Shown: piece by piece, positions 19,460 to 27,643 of the stretch
How positions within the stretch are numbered: the first letter of the stretch is position 1
How the letters are laid out: each line of letters opens with the position of its first letter
NCBI GenBank assembly: GCA_011526105.1
Contig: WYAZ01000061.1
Coordinates: forward strand, 1-64,000
DNA from: Deltaproteobacteria bacterium
Lineage (GTDB): Bacteria > Myxococcota > Kuafuiibacteriia > Kuafuiibacteriales > Kuafuiibacteriaceae
Reading direction: 5' to 3'
DNA length: 64,000 nt
Notes under the pieces: generated by a model
The model's input: the letters and a program-made list of their open reading frames with translations, nothing else
Told to the model about the DNA's origin: nothing
The model's database searches: none
Position numbers and translations under genes: made by a program

Positions 19460-20620
19460 ATGGCGCTTCAGGTCCGAGCAAAACTACTTGGCGAGCCCGC
19501 CCTGCGGTATGCTCCGCCCACCTTGAGCCCCTCTCTCCCCGAAGGCTCGGCGGACCTCGTCCGTGAGACCCCGAGTCGGATCATCGTCGTGGGTGATCTC
19601 AACGGGCATCTCACGGTGCTGCAGCGAACCCTCGAGGGCCTCCGCGTGATGACCAAGGAAGGCCACTGGTGCGGTGGCCGAGCGGTCCTGGTGCAGCTCG
19701 GGGACGTACCCAATCGGGGACCACACCCCAAAGCCGCGATGAACCTCTTACTCGATCTGCAGCAGGAGGCGCGCGAGGCGGGCGGCGATGTCGTCTGGGT
19801 CCTTGGAAACCACGAGGTTCTCTCGGCGCTGCGCCACGAAGCGTATGTGAGCGTCGAGGAGTATCTCGAGCACGCCACCGAGGCCGAACTCGAACTCTAC
19901 TATCTCGAACGCTTCCGCGTTCAGTTCGAATTGCTCACGCCCGCGCCCGAAGCTCGCCTCGTGCCACCCGTCGGTGGTCGGCTCCGTGTTTGGGAGGAGG
20001 AGCACTCACCCGGCAAAGAGGCCTACCGCCGCGAGATGGGCCCCACCGGCAGAATTGGCGCCGCGATTCGCGTGTTGCCGGCCGCGGTTCGCATGGGTCC
20101 GTTTGTCTTCGTTCACGGCGGACTCTCGGAGGGGTGGGCCGCGCTGGGGCTCGAAGGCCTGGAAGCCCAGCGCGCTGCGGAGTGGGCGACGGCTCCCGAC
20201 TTCTACGAGGACCTGTCGCCCGACTCCCTGCTTCGCGATCCTTCGGGTCCGCTGTGGAATCGGAGCTACTGCCTTGCACCTGCGAGCGCCGCGCTCAGAC
20301 GCGAGCTGGACCGCGCGCTCGACTCGGTCGGCGGGCGATACATGTTCGTCGGACACACCCGGTCCGACGCGGTGCAAGGTGGCTTGCCGAGTCGACCTTC
20401 GGTTCGCCACGGCCGTCGTCTGGTCATGGCCGACGTAGGGCTTGGCGATCCGGGTGAGCCCGGAGGGGTCCTCGTGATCGAGCGAAAGAGGGTAGAGGCG
20501 TGGTCTCCGGGTGGATCCAAGAGCACGCTGTTCGGGTTCGAAGAGGCCAAGCCCGCGAGACGCGTGCGGGCTGGGGATCGCAGCTCGCAAGCCCCAGGGC
20601 CGGGGGTAGATCGGCAGTAG
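19460..20620 (+). CDS. Shewanella-like PPP-family metallophosphatase with altered metal motif
   Basis: This 386-residue protein follows the motif order of PPP phosphoprotein phosphatases and resembles the Shewanella-like group. It has VVGDLNGH (residues 44-50), VQLGDVPNRGP (79-88), GNHEVL (116-121), FVHGGLS near 214 and a GHTRSD near 298. Two changes stand out. The usual GDxHG has Asn48 in place of the metal-binding His, and the usual GDxxDRG has Asn85 in place of the second Asp. The enzyme may use a modified metal site or a different substrate. The first 20 codons have low G/C third-position bias, so an in-frame TTG at 19523 is a possible true start. A short beta-helix gene follows after 37 bases. 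Confidence 0.8.
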   Translation: MALQVRAKLLGEPALRYAPPTLSPSLPEGSADLVRETPSRIIVVGDLNGHLTVLQRTLEGLRVMTKEGHWCGGRAVLVQLGDVPNRGPHPKAAMNLLLDLQQEAREAGGDVVWVLGNHEVLSALRHEAYVSVEEYLEHATEAELELYYLERFRVQFELLTPAPEARLVPPVGGRLRVWEEEHSPGKEAYRREMGPTGRIGAAIRVLPAAVRMGPFVFVHGGLSEGWAALGLEGLEAQRAAEWATAPDFYEDLSPDSLLRDPSGPLWNRSYCLAPASAALRRELDRALDSVGGRYMFVGHTRSDAVQGGLPSRPSVRHGRRLVMADVGLGDPGEPGGVLVIERKRVEAWSPGGSKSTLFGFEEAKPARRVRAGDRSSQAPGPGVDRQ

Positions 20621-20657
20621 GACTCGTGAGACTTTCGGGGCGCCGTTTCCTGCGCTC

Positions 20658-21449
20658 GTGTCTGAGGTCATCAGCTATTCTCCAGCGAGTGGTCGCACGC
20701 TCGCTCAGGTCATCGAAGGCGCCACGCCGGGGGCCCTCATCGAGGTTCCTCCGGGGCGATACCTCGGGCCATTTCATCTGACACAATCGGTCTCGATTCG
20801 CGGGGCCGGGGACCTGACCCGCTTCGTCATCGAGCAGTCCGGGCCAGTGGTGCGGGTCTCCGTCGCCGTTCATGATCGTGTCGAGCTGGAGTCCCTGGCG
20901 ATCGAGGGCGGCGCCGCCGAGCAAGGTGGGGGGCTGTGGCTCGAGTCCGGCGCGCTCTTCGGAAGCAATCTGCGCTTCACGCACTGTCGCGCGGAGCGCG
21001 GGGGCGGCATCGCTGTGGTGGCGGGGCAGGCCGAGCTGTCGCGCATTCGGATGGAGAACGTGGACGCACAACACGCGGGTGGTGCGCTCTACTGCTCGGG
21101 TGATGGGGTGCTGTCTCTGTACGAGGGCCAGATCGCGGGGACCCAAGCGCGGCAGGGCGGAGCGGTCGCGGTCTTCGGTGGCGCGCGGGTCTCTCTCGAA
21201 CGCGTGACGATCAGCCGATCCCGCGCCACCAGTTCGGGCGGCGGACAGGCGCTGTATCTCGAAGGCACGTCCGGAGTCTCACCTGTGCTCGTGCTTCGGC
21301 GTGTTCGGCTCACCGACAACGCGTTATGGCCCCCGCTGGCTCAAGCCGCCGAGTGGGCGGGCGAGGTGTTCGCGGAGGGTTGTGACCTGCCGAGGATGAC
21401 TCTGAAGGACACGGGTCTCGTGGACCGGGGCGGGAATACCTGGCGCTGA
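20658..21449 (+). CDS. Right-handed parallel beta-helix protein
   Basis: The 263-residue protein begins with ISYSPASGRTLAQVIEGATPGALIEVPPGRYLGPFHLTQSVSIRGAG, the standard opening of pectin-lyase-like beta-helix proteins. It continues with repeated short strands separated by GG and N turns (GGAAEQGGGLWLESGA, RAERGGGIAVVAGQAEL, HAGGALYCSGDGVLSLY, QGGAVAVFGGARVSLERV). No signal peptide or membrane segment is seen, so it is probably cytoplasmic, unlike most relatives. Catalytic residues of polysaccharide lyases were not recognised. GTG at 20658 is the likely start. It sits directly behind the phosphatase gene and may be co-transcribed with it. Function is unknown. Confidence 0.8.
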   Translation: MSEVISYSPASGRTLAQVIEGATPGALIEVPPGRYLGPFHLTQSVSIRGAGDLTRFVIEQSGPVVRVSVAVHDRVELESLAIEGGAAEQGGGLWLESGALFGSNLRFTHCRAERGGGIAVVAGQAELSRIRMENVDAQHAGGALYCSGDGVLSLYEGQIAGTQARQGGAVAVFGGARVSLERVTISRSRATSSGGGQALYLEGTSGVSPVLVLRRVRLTDNALWPPLAQAAEWAGEVFAEGCDLPRMTLKDTGLVDRGGNTWR

Positions 21450-21469
21450 GGGAAGGCCCCGGCGCCAGG
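21439..21469. terminator. Hairpin between convergent genes
   Basis: Perfect 8-base arms CCTGGCGC (21439-21446) and GCGCCAGG (21462-21469) flank a 15-base loop that spans the stop codon of the beta-helix gene and the gap to the convergent small gene. A bidirectional terminator is likely from position and stem strength, though no T tract is present. Confidence 0.5.
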
Positions 21470-21472
21470 ATC

Positions 21473-21817
21473 TCAGGCCGCGCTGATGCGGCTCGCTCGC
21501 CGTGGACGCATGGGACCCGAGACGGGGCGCAGACGAACGGTCGGTGGCTTCCACCAACCCGCGACCTTCTGCTCCGCGAGCACGAGGCGCTCCTCGAACC
21601 CGCGCACGCGAGCCTCGAAGTCCTGTCTATCGCGCTCGAGCGAGCCGTGAAGCTCGCTCACCCAAGTGGCTACGATCTGCGCAAAGCGCGCGCCTTCACG
21701 CTGCACCTCCGGGATCGGCGAGAACTCCGTGGACCGCACCACGGAATCACAAAGCCTCTCCGCACGGGCGATCAACTGATCGAGTTCTCTCTTCGACATC
21801 GGTCCGGCTTCCATCAT
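21473..21817 (-). CDS. Small helical protein of unknown function
   Basis: The 114-residue product is not recognised. Its central part is strongly helical and amphipathic (KRELDQLIARAERLCDSVV, then HGSLERDRQDFEARVRGFEERLVLAEQKV), giving a short coiled-coil-like region. The C terminus is basic (RLRPVSGPMRPRRASRISAA). A good ribosome-binding site GGAGG lies five bases before ATG 21815-21817, with a second ATG directly after it at 21812-21814. The strong site and consistent codon use support a real gene. It is divergent from the cpoB-like gene across about 250 bases. Confidence 0.65.
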   Translation of the reverse strand: MMEAGPMSKRELDQLIARAERLCDSVVRSTEFSPIPEVQREGARFAQIVATWVSELHGSLERDRQDFEARVRGFEERLVLAEQKVAGWWKPPTVRLRPVSGPMRPRRASRISAA

Positions 21818-21986
21818 GGGAACCTCCGCCGCCAATATGCCAGATGTTTCACGCGCGCACAGCCACCCCGGGGAACAGAGGTCTGTTTCACGGCGGGAAA
21901 TCCGGCCCGATGAGCCGGTTTCAGGATGTGATCCGCCGCAAAGCCGACGGTATCGGATGCGTGGAACGGTGTAGGCGCCAGCGTAC

Positions 21987-22008
21987 CTCGTCCCGAGGAC
22001 GGGGCGAG
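21987..22008. other. Hairpin in divergent intergenic region
   Basis: CTCGTCCCG at 21987-21995 pairs with CGGGGCGAG at 22000-22008 around a four-base AGGA loop, with one G-U pair. It lies upstream of the cpoB-like promoter and downstream of nothing on the same strand, so it may be an operator-like palindrome or chance in GC-rich DNA. Confidence 0.35.
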
Positions 22009-22031
22009 AGGCCGCTCGAGGGGTGGGTTTC

Positions 22032-22059
22032 TTGACAGCCCCGGGGGCCCCCCTAGAAT
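22032..22059 (+). promoter_or_regulatory. Probable sigma-70 promoter of the cpoB-like gene
   Basis: A perfect -35 hexamer TTGACA (22032-22037) is separated by 16 bases from TAGAAT (22054-22059), one base from the consensus -10. The spacer is almost pure G/C. The start codon at 22069 lies only ten bases after the -10, so transcription would begin at or within a few bases of the ATG and produce a leaderless or near-leaderless message. Confidence 0.7.
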
Positions 22060-22068
22060 CACCAGACC

Positions 22069-22935
22069 ATGGGGCCTAGATCCGTGCTGTTGGCGCCGTT
22101 CGCTTGCGTCGCGTTCACTGCCTGCAGCACGACCGGCGGCGTCGAGCAGGAAGTCAGCCGTCTGCGCCAAGAGATGCGCGCGCTGCGCGCAGAGCTCGCC
22201 GAAGAGAGCCAGGCCCGTGAAGCGCTCGAGACACGCGTGACTCTGCTCACTTCAGGCCGACGCTCGGCGACGGCGAGTCCGTCCCCTCGGGCATCCGATG
22301 CTCAGTCGACCGCACACAGCTCCAGTTCCGAACCGACGCTTCCCGATCTTCCGGTGGTCAAGCTCCCGGGCGAAGCGCACATGCGCGACGGGCTCGGCGC
22401 CGTGGATGACGGCGGGGCGCCGGTCATGATCAGGCTCGGTGCGGGCGGCGGCGAAGAGCGCCTGTCGGTTGATCACTCCGTGCTCCAGAAGCCGGATCCC
22501 GTACTCGGGGCCGCGCAGGGCTCGAACACCAGCTCGGAGAAGAGCCGAGGTGCGCTGAGCATGAACGAGCACTACGCGCTCGCGCTCTCGAAGCTCCGCC
22601 AGGAGAACAACCCCCGCGCCGCGCGCGAGCTCCTCCTCGATTTCTTGGAGCGATACGCGAGTTCGCACTTGAGTTCGAACGCCGCCTACTGGCTCGGCGA
22701 GTGCAGCTTCGCGGAGAAGAACTACGCCCGGGCCGCGGGCGAGTTCGAGCGCGTGCTGACGGGCCACCCAGATTCGGCGAAAGTGCCGGACGCGATGCTG
22801 AGGCTCGCGCTCTCCTGGAAGCGACTCGGAAAGCAGACGAACGCCGACGAGGTCGCTCGTCGGCTCGTCTCCGAGCACCCAGACAGCGAGGCCGCCAAGC
22901 AGGTCCCGGACCAGATCGGGCCTTTGAGAGGCTAA
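22069..22935 (+). CDS. cpoB: CpoB/YbgF-like coiled-coil TPR lipoprotein
   Basis: The 288-residue protein has a lipoprotein signal ending FTACSTTGG. A coiled coil follows (VEQEVSRLRQEMRALRAELAEESQAREALETRV), then a disordered Ser/Pro-rich link and three C-terminal TPR units. Those units contain YALALSKLRQENNPRAARELLLDFLERY, AAYWLGECSFAEKNYARAAGEFERVLTGHPDS and AMLRLALSWKRLGKQTNADEVARRLVSEHP. This coiled coil plus tol-pal TPR layout is that of CpoB (YbgF), which coordinates outer-membrane constriction with wall synthesis. The E. coli protein is periplasmic and not lipidated. No tol or pal genes are adjacent here. A LysM protein gene follows after six bases, probably in the same transcript. Confidence 0.85.
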   Translation: MGPRSVLLAPFACVAFTACSTTGGVEQEVSRLRQEMRALRAELAEESQAREALETRVTLLTSGRRSATASPSPRASDAQSTAHSSSSEPTLPDLPVVKLPGEAHMRDGLGAVDDGGAPVMIRLGAGGGEERLSVDHSVLQKPDPVLGAAQGSNTSSEKSRGALSMNEHYALALSKLRQENNPRAARELLLDFLERYASSHLSSNAAYWLGECSFAEKNYARAAGEFERVLTGHPDSAKVPDAMLRLALSWKRLGKQTNADEVARRLVSEHPDSEAAKQVPDQIGPLRG

Positions 22936-22941
22936 AGAGGT

Positions 22942-24159
22942 ATGAGCATGGTGAAGCGCAACTCAGCATTCGGCGCGAAGCAGACAATCGCGGCGTGCAC
23001 CTTCCTGGCGGCTTTCGCCTTGGCGCCGGTCGCGAGCGCCCAAGACGATGAGCCGGATGAAGTCCAGGCCGAGCCTGAGGCCGACTCATCGGACGACGAG
23101 GGCGATTCGGGCGGCAGTACAGTCACGCGCCGCGAAGCGGGCGACAACGTCGACTTCGGTGCGGCCGCCGAAGGGGCAAAGCCCGCCGGCGGAGAGCCCG
23201 CGCTCAACGAGACGCACGCGGTTCAGTCGGGCGATACGCTCTGGGATCTCTGCGGCAAGTACCTCAACAGTCCTTGGTACTGGCCGAAGATCTGGAGCTA
23301 CAACCCGCAGATCTCCAACGCGCACTGGATCTTCCCCGGCAACGAGTTGCGCTTCTATCCCAGCGACGAGAGCCTCCCGACCAACGTCGAGGTCTCGAGA
23401 CAAATGGCGATGGAAGACGAGCCTCAGGCGATCTCCAGCGATGACCTGGTGCAGACGTCCGGGGTCATCGAGGTGGGCAAGGTCGCGGCGGGCTCTTTCG
23501 TGGGCCAGCACATCGGCTTCGTATCCGTGAAGCAGCACGAGATCGCGGGTCAGATCGTGAACTCGGCGCGCGAAGCCCAGCTCCTCTCCGACTTCGATCG
23601 CGCCTACGTAAAGCTCAAGAGCGCCGCCAAGAAGGGCGAGCCCTACGCGGTCTATCGCACTTTGAAGCCCATCGAGCATCCCATTACCGGTGAACCTTAC
23701 GGCTACGTGGTCGAGATCATCGGCGGCGTCTCGGTCGTCGATACCAGCCCGACCGTGGCGACGGTGATGGTGCGTCCCACGTATCAGCCCGTCGAGCGCG
23801 GAGACTTCGTGGGCCCCTGGCCCACCACGCTCGGCAAGCGTGTCGAGCCCACGCCCAGCACCGCGAACGTGAAGGGCTACATCGTCGAGACCCTGGAGGC
23901 TGCGCTCAACCACGTGGGTGAGCACCACATGGTCTTCATCGATCGAGGTCGCACGCACGGAGTCCAAGTGGGCAACGAAGTCACCGTCTATCACCGAGGC
24001 GACGGTTACACCGAAGAGTACGAAGGCCTGCCGAACGAGCCGGTCGGACGCCTGATGATCATCGACGTGCAGGAAGAGACCGCGACCGCCATCGTGGTGC
24101 GGTCGTTCCGCGAACTCAGCGTGGGCGACAAGATCGAGATGTCCAGCTCCTCGGGCTGA
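22942..24159 (+). CDS. LysM-domain secreted protein
   Basis: The 405-residue protein has a signal peptide (about residues 1-34, ending PVASAQ), an acidic linker rich in Asp, Glu and Ser, and one LysM domain. The LysM runs from HAVQSGDTLWDLCGKYL through YWPKIWSYNPQISNAHWIFPGNELRF, at roughly residues 92-135. The remaining 270 residues form a conserved-looking all-beta region with an SH3-like feel (MVFIDRGRTHGVQVGNEVTVY, GRLMIIDVQEETATAIVVRS) that is common in deltaproteobacterial LysM proteins. It probably binds peptidoglycan in the periplasm. An AGAGG sits just before the ATG. The six-base gap to the cpoB-like gene indicates a shared wall-associated operon. Confidence 0.88.
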   Translation: MSMVKRNSAFGAKQTIAACTFLAAFALAPVASAQDDEPDEVQAEPEADSSDDEGDSGGSTVTRREAGDNVDFGAAAEGAKPAGGEPALNETHAVQSGDTLWDLCGKYLNSPWYWPKIWSYNPQISNAHWIFPGNELRFYPSDESLPTNVEVSRQMAMEDEPQAISSDDLVQTSGVIEVGKVAAGSFVGQHIGFVSVKQHEIAGQIVNSAREAQLLSDFDRAYVKLKSAAKKGEPYAVYRTLKPIEHPITGEPYGYVVEIIGGVSVVDTSPTVATVMVRPTYQPVERGDFVGPWPTTLGKRVEPTPSTANVKGYIVETLEAALNHVGEHHMVFIDRGRTHGVQVGNEVTVYHRGDGYTEEYEGLPNEPVGRLMIIDVQEETATAIVVRSFRELSVGDKIEMSSSSG

Positions 24160-24187
24160 TCCTCCCGCCGCATCCCTCTCATTCATT

Positions 24188-24217
24188 CGTGGCCGTGGAC
24201 GTGAACGTGGCCGCGGC
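24188..24217. repeat. Degenerate hexanucleotide tandem repeat
   Basis: Five consecutive hexamers of the form CGTGNN or close to it (CGTGGC, CGTGGA, CGTGAA, CGTGGC, CGCGGC) occupy the gap between the LysM and dprA genes. Variation is confined mainly to the last two positions. No terminator was identified here. Confidence 0.6.
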
Positions 24218-24273
24218 TTTCATTCCAGACGCACACCCGAGTTGACCTCTCACCCCTCCGCTCCGACAAAGGC

Positions 24274-25146
24274 GTGGTGGTGCACATCCTCTCGAGCGCT
24301 CATGAGGAGTGGCCTCCAGGCTTGGCCGAGCTGCCCGTTCCTCCCGCGCAGCTGTTCGTCATCGGGTCGCTGCCGCCTCCCGACCAGCCCGTCGTTGCGG
24401 TCGTCGGTTCTAGGCGCCCATCGGTGGAGGCGCTTCGATTCGCCAGGGAACTCGCACGCGACCTCGCCCGAAACGGTGTCGCGATCGTGAGCGGTGGCGC
24501 CCGCGGCATCGACGCTGCGGCGCACGAAGGCGCGCTGCTCGCGGGCGGATGCACCGTCGCGGTCCTCGCGGGTGATGTGACGCGCCCCGAGCCGGCCTCG
24601 AACCGCGCGCTCTTTCGGCAGATCTGCCGCGAGGGCGGGGCGGTCGTCGCGGAGCACGCTCGCCTCCCTGAACATCGAGGAGCGTTCGTCACCCGAAACC
24701 GTCTGGTCGCGGCATGGGCTCGTGCGGTCGTGGTGGTGGAGGCGCGCCTTCGCTCGGGCACACGCTCCACCGCGAGGGTCGCGGCCCAACTGCAGAGACC
24801 GGTGTATGCCGTTCCGTGGTCACCCTTTCACGCGCCCGGGGCGGGAGGACTCCGGCTCCTGGAGCAGGGGGCAAAGGTGCTCGTGCGCTCCGACCTTCTG
24901 CTCAAAGACCTGGGTCTGGCCGTGCCGCCGAGTGCGGCGCGGTCGGTGTCGGCCGAGCTGAGCGACACCGCCCAGCGTGTGCTTCGCGCCCTGTCCCTCC
25001 ATCAAGGGGCTTCCGCGGAGGCGCTCGTCCAGACGCTCGGACTGCAGCTGCCTTCGCTGCTTCGAGAGCTCGCCAAGCTCGAGCTCGAGGGCATCGTCGA
25101 ACTCGCGGGGGCCGGGCGCTACCGCGTCTGTGTGCGGTGCGTGTAG
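24274..25146 (+). CDS. dprA: DNA-processing protein DprA
   Basis: DprA loads RecA onto incoming single-stranded DNA during natural transformation and protects it. This 290-residue copy has the extended Rossmann domain with VVGSRRPS, SGGARGIDAAAHEGAL, a variant FVTRNRLVAAW for the usual FPxRNRxIA loop, and the EARLRSGTRSTARVAAQLQRP segment ending VYAVPW. A C-terminal winged-helix domain follows (ALSLHQGASAEALVQTLGLQ to LELEGIVELAGAGRYRV). The N-terminal SAM-like domain of longer DprA proteins is absent or very short. Three consecutive GTG codons offer starts at 24274, 24277 and 24280. It is 11 bases ahead of trmFO and probably co-transcribed. Confidence 0.93.
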   Translation: MVVHILSSAHEEWPPGLAELPVPPAQLFVIGSLPPPDQPVVAVVGSRRPSVEALRFARELARDLARNGVAIVSGGARGIDAAAHEGALLAGGCTVAVLAGDVTRPEPASNRALFRQICREGGAVVAEHARLPEHRGAFVTRNRLVAAWARAVVVVEARLRSGTRSTARVAAQLQRPVYAVPWSPFHAPGAGGLRLLEQGAKVLVRSDLLLKDLGLAVPPSAARSVSAELSDTAQRVLRALSLHQGASAEALVQTLGLQLPSLLRELAKLELEGIVELAGAGRYRVCVRCV

Positions 25147-25157
25147 ACTCCGCCGGG

Positions 25158-26615
25158 ATGAGCGCTGGGGTCGAAGCACGCGCGGCCCCGAGGGCCCCGA
25201 TCATGGTCATCGGCGCCGGGCTCGCCGGCTCGGAGGTCGCGCTTCAGCTCGCGCTTCGTGGGCACCGCGTCGTCCTCCACGAAATGAAGCCGAAGCAGCG
25301 AACGCCAGCTCAAGTGAGCGACGGCTACGCGGAGCTCGTTTGTTCGAACTCCTTCCGGTCTTCGGCCCTCGAGAACGCGGTCGGAGTCATCAAAGAGGAG
25401 ATGCGTCGCCTCGGCGGAGTGCTCATCCGTGTGGCGGACCACACGCGCGTTCCGGCCGGCGATGCGCTCGCGGTCGACCGAGAGCGTTTCTCGAGGATCG
25501 TCACCCATCTTCTCCAGAACACCCCGGGTATCGAGGTGGTGGAGCGAGAAGTGACGGAACTCCCGGGGCCGAGCGAGGCGTCTTTGGTCGCCGTCGCGAC
25601 GGGCCCGCTCACGGCGCCGAAGCTGGCGGAGCACATCGGGGCGCTCACCGGCGGGGGCGCCAGCCTCTACTTCTACGATGCCATCGCCCCCATCGTCGCC
25701 GCGGACAGCATCGACGAGAGCATTGCGTATCGAGCGTCCCGCTATGGCAAGGGCAACGCGGACGACTACGTGAACTGTCCGCTCGACCGGGACCAATACG
25801 AGGCGTTCGTGCAGGCGGTGCTCGAGGCCGATCGAGTGACGGCGCGTGAATTCGAGGACGCTCTGTTCTTCGAAGGCTGCCTGCCGATCGAGGTGATCGC
25901 CGGCCGCGGGCCGGAGACGCTGCGTTTTGGCTGCATGAAGCCGGTGGGGCTCGAGCATCCGGTGACGGGGAAGCGCGCTCACGCGGTGGTGCAGCTGCGT
26001 GCGGAGAATGTCGACCGAACCGCGTACAACCTGGTGGGCTTTCAGACTCGACTCAAGTGGGGTGATCAAACTCGGATTCTTCGCACCATCCCGGGCCTAC
26101 AGAACGCCGAGTTTCTGCGCCTCGGGCAGATTCACCGAAACACGTACCTCGACTCGCCGGCGCTCCTCGACGATCAACTGCGCTTGCGGAGCGCTCCGCG
26201 CGTTCGTTTCGCCGGACAGATGACGGGTGTCGAAGGCTACGTCGAGTCGACCGCGAGTGGCCTCTTGACCGCGTTCTCGATGATCTCGGAGTTGTCGGGC
26301 CGGGTATTTTCACCACCGCCGGTCGAGACCGCGCTCGGGGCCCTGCACGCGCATGTTCTCGGCTCTCGCCGCCCCGAAGGGGTCAAGGGTCATGTGCCCT
26401 CGAACGTGCATTGGGGGATGGTGCCGCCGCTCGATGTGCGCGCCAAGAAGCGGGACCGAAAGCGCGCCTACGGGGAGCGCGCCTTGCTCGAGACCGAGGC
26501 CTACCAGCTGAGAATGCGGGATGAACTCGGGCTGCTCGATGCGGAGCGGATCGAGGCGCAGATCGCGCTCGCGCTCCAGAAAGAGGAATTGGTGCCTCCG
26601 GCCGCTTCGGAGTAG
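25158..26615 (+). CDS. trmFO: tRNA uracil-54 methyltransferase TrmFO (folate/FAD dependent)
   Basis: TrmFO makes ribothymidine at tRNA position 54 using methylenetetrahydrofolate and FADH2. The 485-residue product has the FAD-binding VIGAGLAGSEVALQLA near residue 17, the conserved LHEMKP, the VCSNSFRSSALENAVGVIKEEM segment holding the functional Cys, DALAVDRERFS, and the C-terminal GQMTGVEGYVESTASGL motif. It is somewhat longer than usual because of a short N-terminal extension and a basic C terminus. ATG 25158 was chosen because the 148-codon upstream open frame lies inside dprA in another frame. It sits in a tight run with dprA before it and xerC nine bases after. Confidence 0.95.
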   Translation: MSAGVEARAAPRAPIMVIGAGLAGSEVALQLALRGHRVVLHEMKPKQRTPAQVSDGYAELVCSNSFRSSALENAVGVIKEEMRRLGGVLIRVADHTRVPAGDALAVDRERFSRIVTHLLQNTPGIEVVEREVTELPGPSEASLVAVATGPLTAPKLAEHIGALTGGGASLYFYDAIAPIVAADSIDESIAYRASRYGKGNADDYVNCPLDRDQYEAFVQAVLEADRVTAREFEDALFFEGCLPIEVIAGRGPETLRFGCMKPVGLEHPVTGKRAHAVVQLRAENVDRTAYNLVGFQTRLKWGDQTRILRTIPGLQNAEFLRLGQIHRNTYLDSPALLDDQLRLRSAPRVRFAGQMTGVEGYVESTASGLLTAFSMISELSGRVFSPPPVETALGALHAHVLGSRRPEGVKGHVPSNVHWGMVPPLDVRAKKRDRKRAYGERALLETEAYQLRMRDELGLLDAERIEAQIALALQKEELVPPAASE

Positions 26616-26624
26616 GCTCGGGCG

Positions 26625-27611
26625 GTGCCCCGTCGGAAGCGAAAGCGTGTGCTTCAGGCCGCGCCCTCGGCCTCGGCGCTCGGGTTTGACGAGGCCCTCG
26701 TGCTCTTTTTGGACTCCATCGAGCACGAGCGGCGTCTCTCTCCGCGGACGGTGATCGCCTACCGGCACGACCTCGAGGATTTCCTGCGCTTCTTGCGCGA
26801 GGGCGGACGTTCCACCGCGCCCGACGCGATCGAGGCGCACGACCTCCGGGCCTATCTCGCGGAGCTCCACCCTCGTACCGGGCCTCGCACTCGGGCGCGG
26901 CGACTCGCGGCCATTCGGTCGTTCTATCGCTTTCTGCTCCGACGCCGCCGAGTGAAGAAGAACGTGGGGGAGCTGGTGGCCTCCCCGAAGCTCCCATCGC
27001 CGCTTCCTCGCGCGCTCAACGTCGATGAGGTCTTTCGACTGCTCGAGGCGCCCGGAAGGCCGGGCCCGCGGGCGCTTCGTGATCAGGCCATGCTCGAGAT
27101 GCTCTACGGGGCTGGTCTTCGAGCTTCCGAACTCGTCTCCCTCAACCTCGAGTCCATCGACTTCGCGCGCAAGGTCGTTCGAGTGGTGGGCAAGGGGCAG
27201 AAGGAGCGAATCGTCCCCTTCGGCGGCAAGGCCCTCGCTGCGCTCGAAGCTTATCTGCTGGTGAGGAGCGACCTGCTCGGGCCCAGGTCCGGGGCCGACG
27301 GTCAGCGCGCGGAGAACGCGGTCTTCTTGAACGCCCGCGGCGGCCGTCTCTCGGTGCGCGGCCTCGCCAAGCGGCTCGGGGCGCGGCTCGAAGAGGCGCC
27401 GATCGAACGGCGCGTGACTCCGCACGTACTAAGGCACAGCTTCGCGACTCACCTCCTCGATGGCGGGGCCGACCTGAGGAGCATTCAGGCCATGCTCGGC
27501 CACTCGAGCCTGGGCACGACCCAACGCTACACCTCGGTCTCCGTCGAGCACCTCCGGGACGTCTACCAGAGCGCTCATCCGCTTGGGGATGACCCAGAAG
27601 GCGGGTCTTGA
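26625..27611 (+). CDS. xerC: Tyrosine recombinase XerC/XerD type
   Basis: This 328-residue recombinase resolves chromosome dimers at dif together with a partner Xer protein. All catalytic residues are present: Arg166 ([11 protein letters not shown]), Lys190 (GKGQKER), His267 and Arg270 ([12 protein letters not shown]), His293 ([10 protein letters not shown]) and Tyr302 (RYT). The N-terminal SAM-like core-binding domain covers about residues 20-112. A short basic N-terminal tail (PRRKRKR) and an insert at about 218-231 ([14 protein letters not shown]) are slight additions. Its place between trmFO and hslV matches codV (XerC) in Bacillus, so XerC is favoured over XerD. The gene ends in TTGA, offering a coupled start for hslV. 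Confidence 0.94.
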   Translation: MPRRKRKRVLQAAPSASALGFDEALVLFLDSIEHERRLSPRTVIAYRHDLEDFLRFLREGGRSTAPDAIEAHDLRAYLAELHPRTGPRTRARRLAAIRSFYRFLLRRRRVKKNVGELVASPKLPSPLPRALNVDEVFRLLEAPGRPGPRALRDQAMLEMLYGAGLRASELVSLNLESIDFARKVVRVVGKGQKERIVPFGGKALAALEAYLLVRSDLLGPRSGADGQRAENAVFLNARGGRLSVRGLAKRLGARLEEAPIERRVTPHVLRHSFATHLLDGGADLRSIQAMLGHSSLGTTQRYTSVSVEHLRDVYQSAHPLGDDPEGGS

Positions 27612-27643
27612 CGCCTCCTCCCTGGTGCGCCAACAAGGCCACC

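Noticed and set aside
21836-22031. Possible small RNA or tRNA in the divergent gap
   Set aside because: No cloverleaf or conserved tRNA boxes were found. Only a short hairpin at 21987-22008 is supportable.
24714-25157. N-terminal extension of the trmFO frame across dprA
   Set aside because: The extension is read in another frame of dprA, is rich in Gly/Arg and has no TrmFO similarity; the standard start is ATG 25158.
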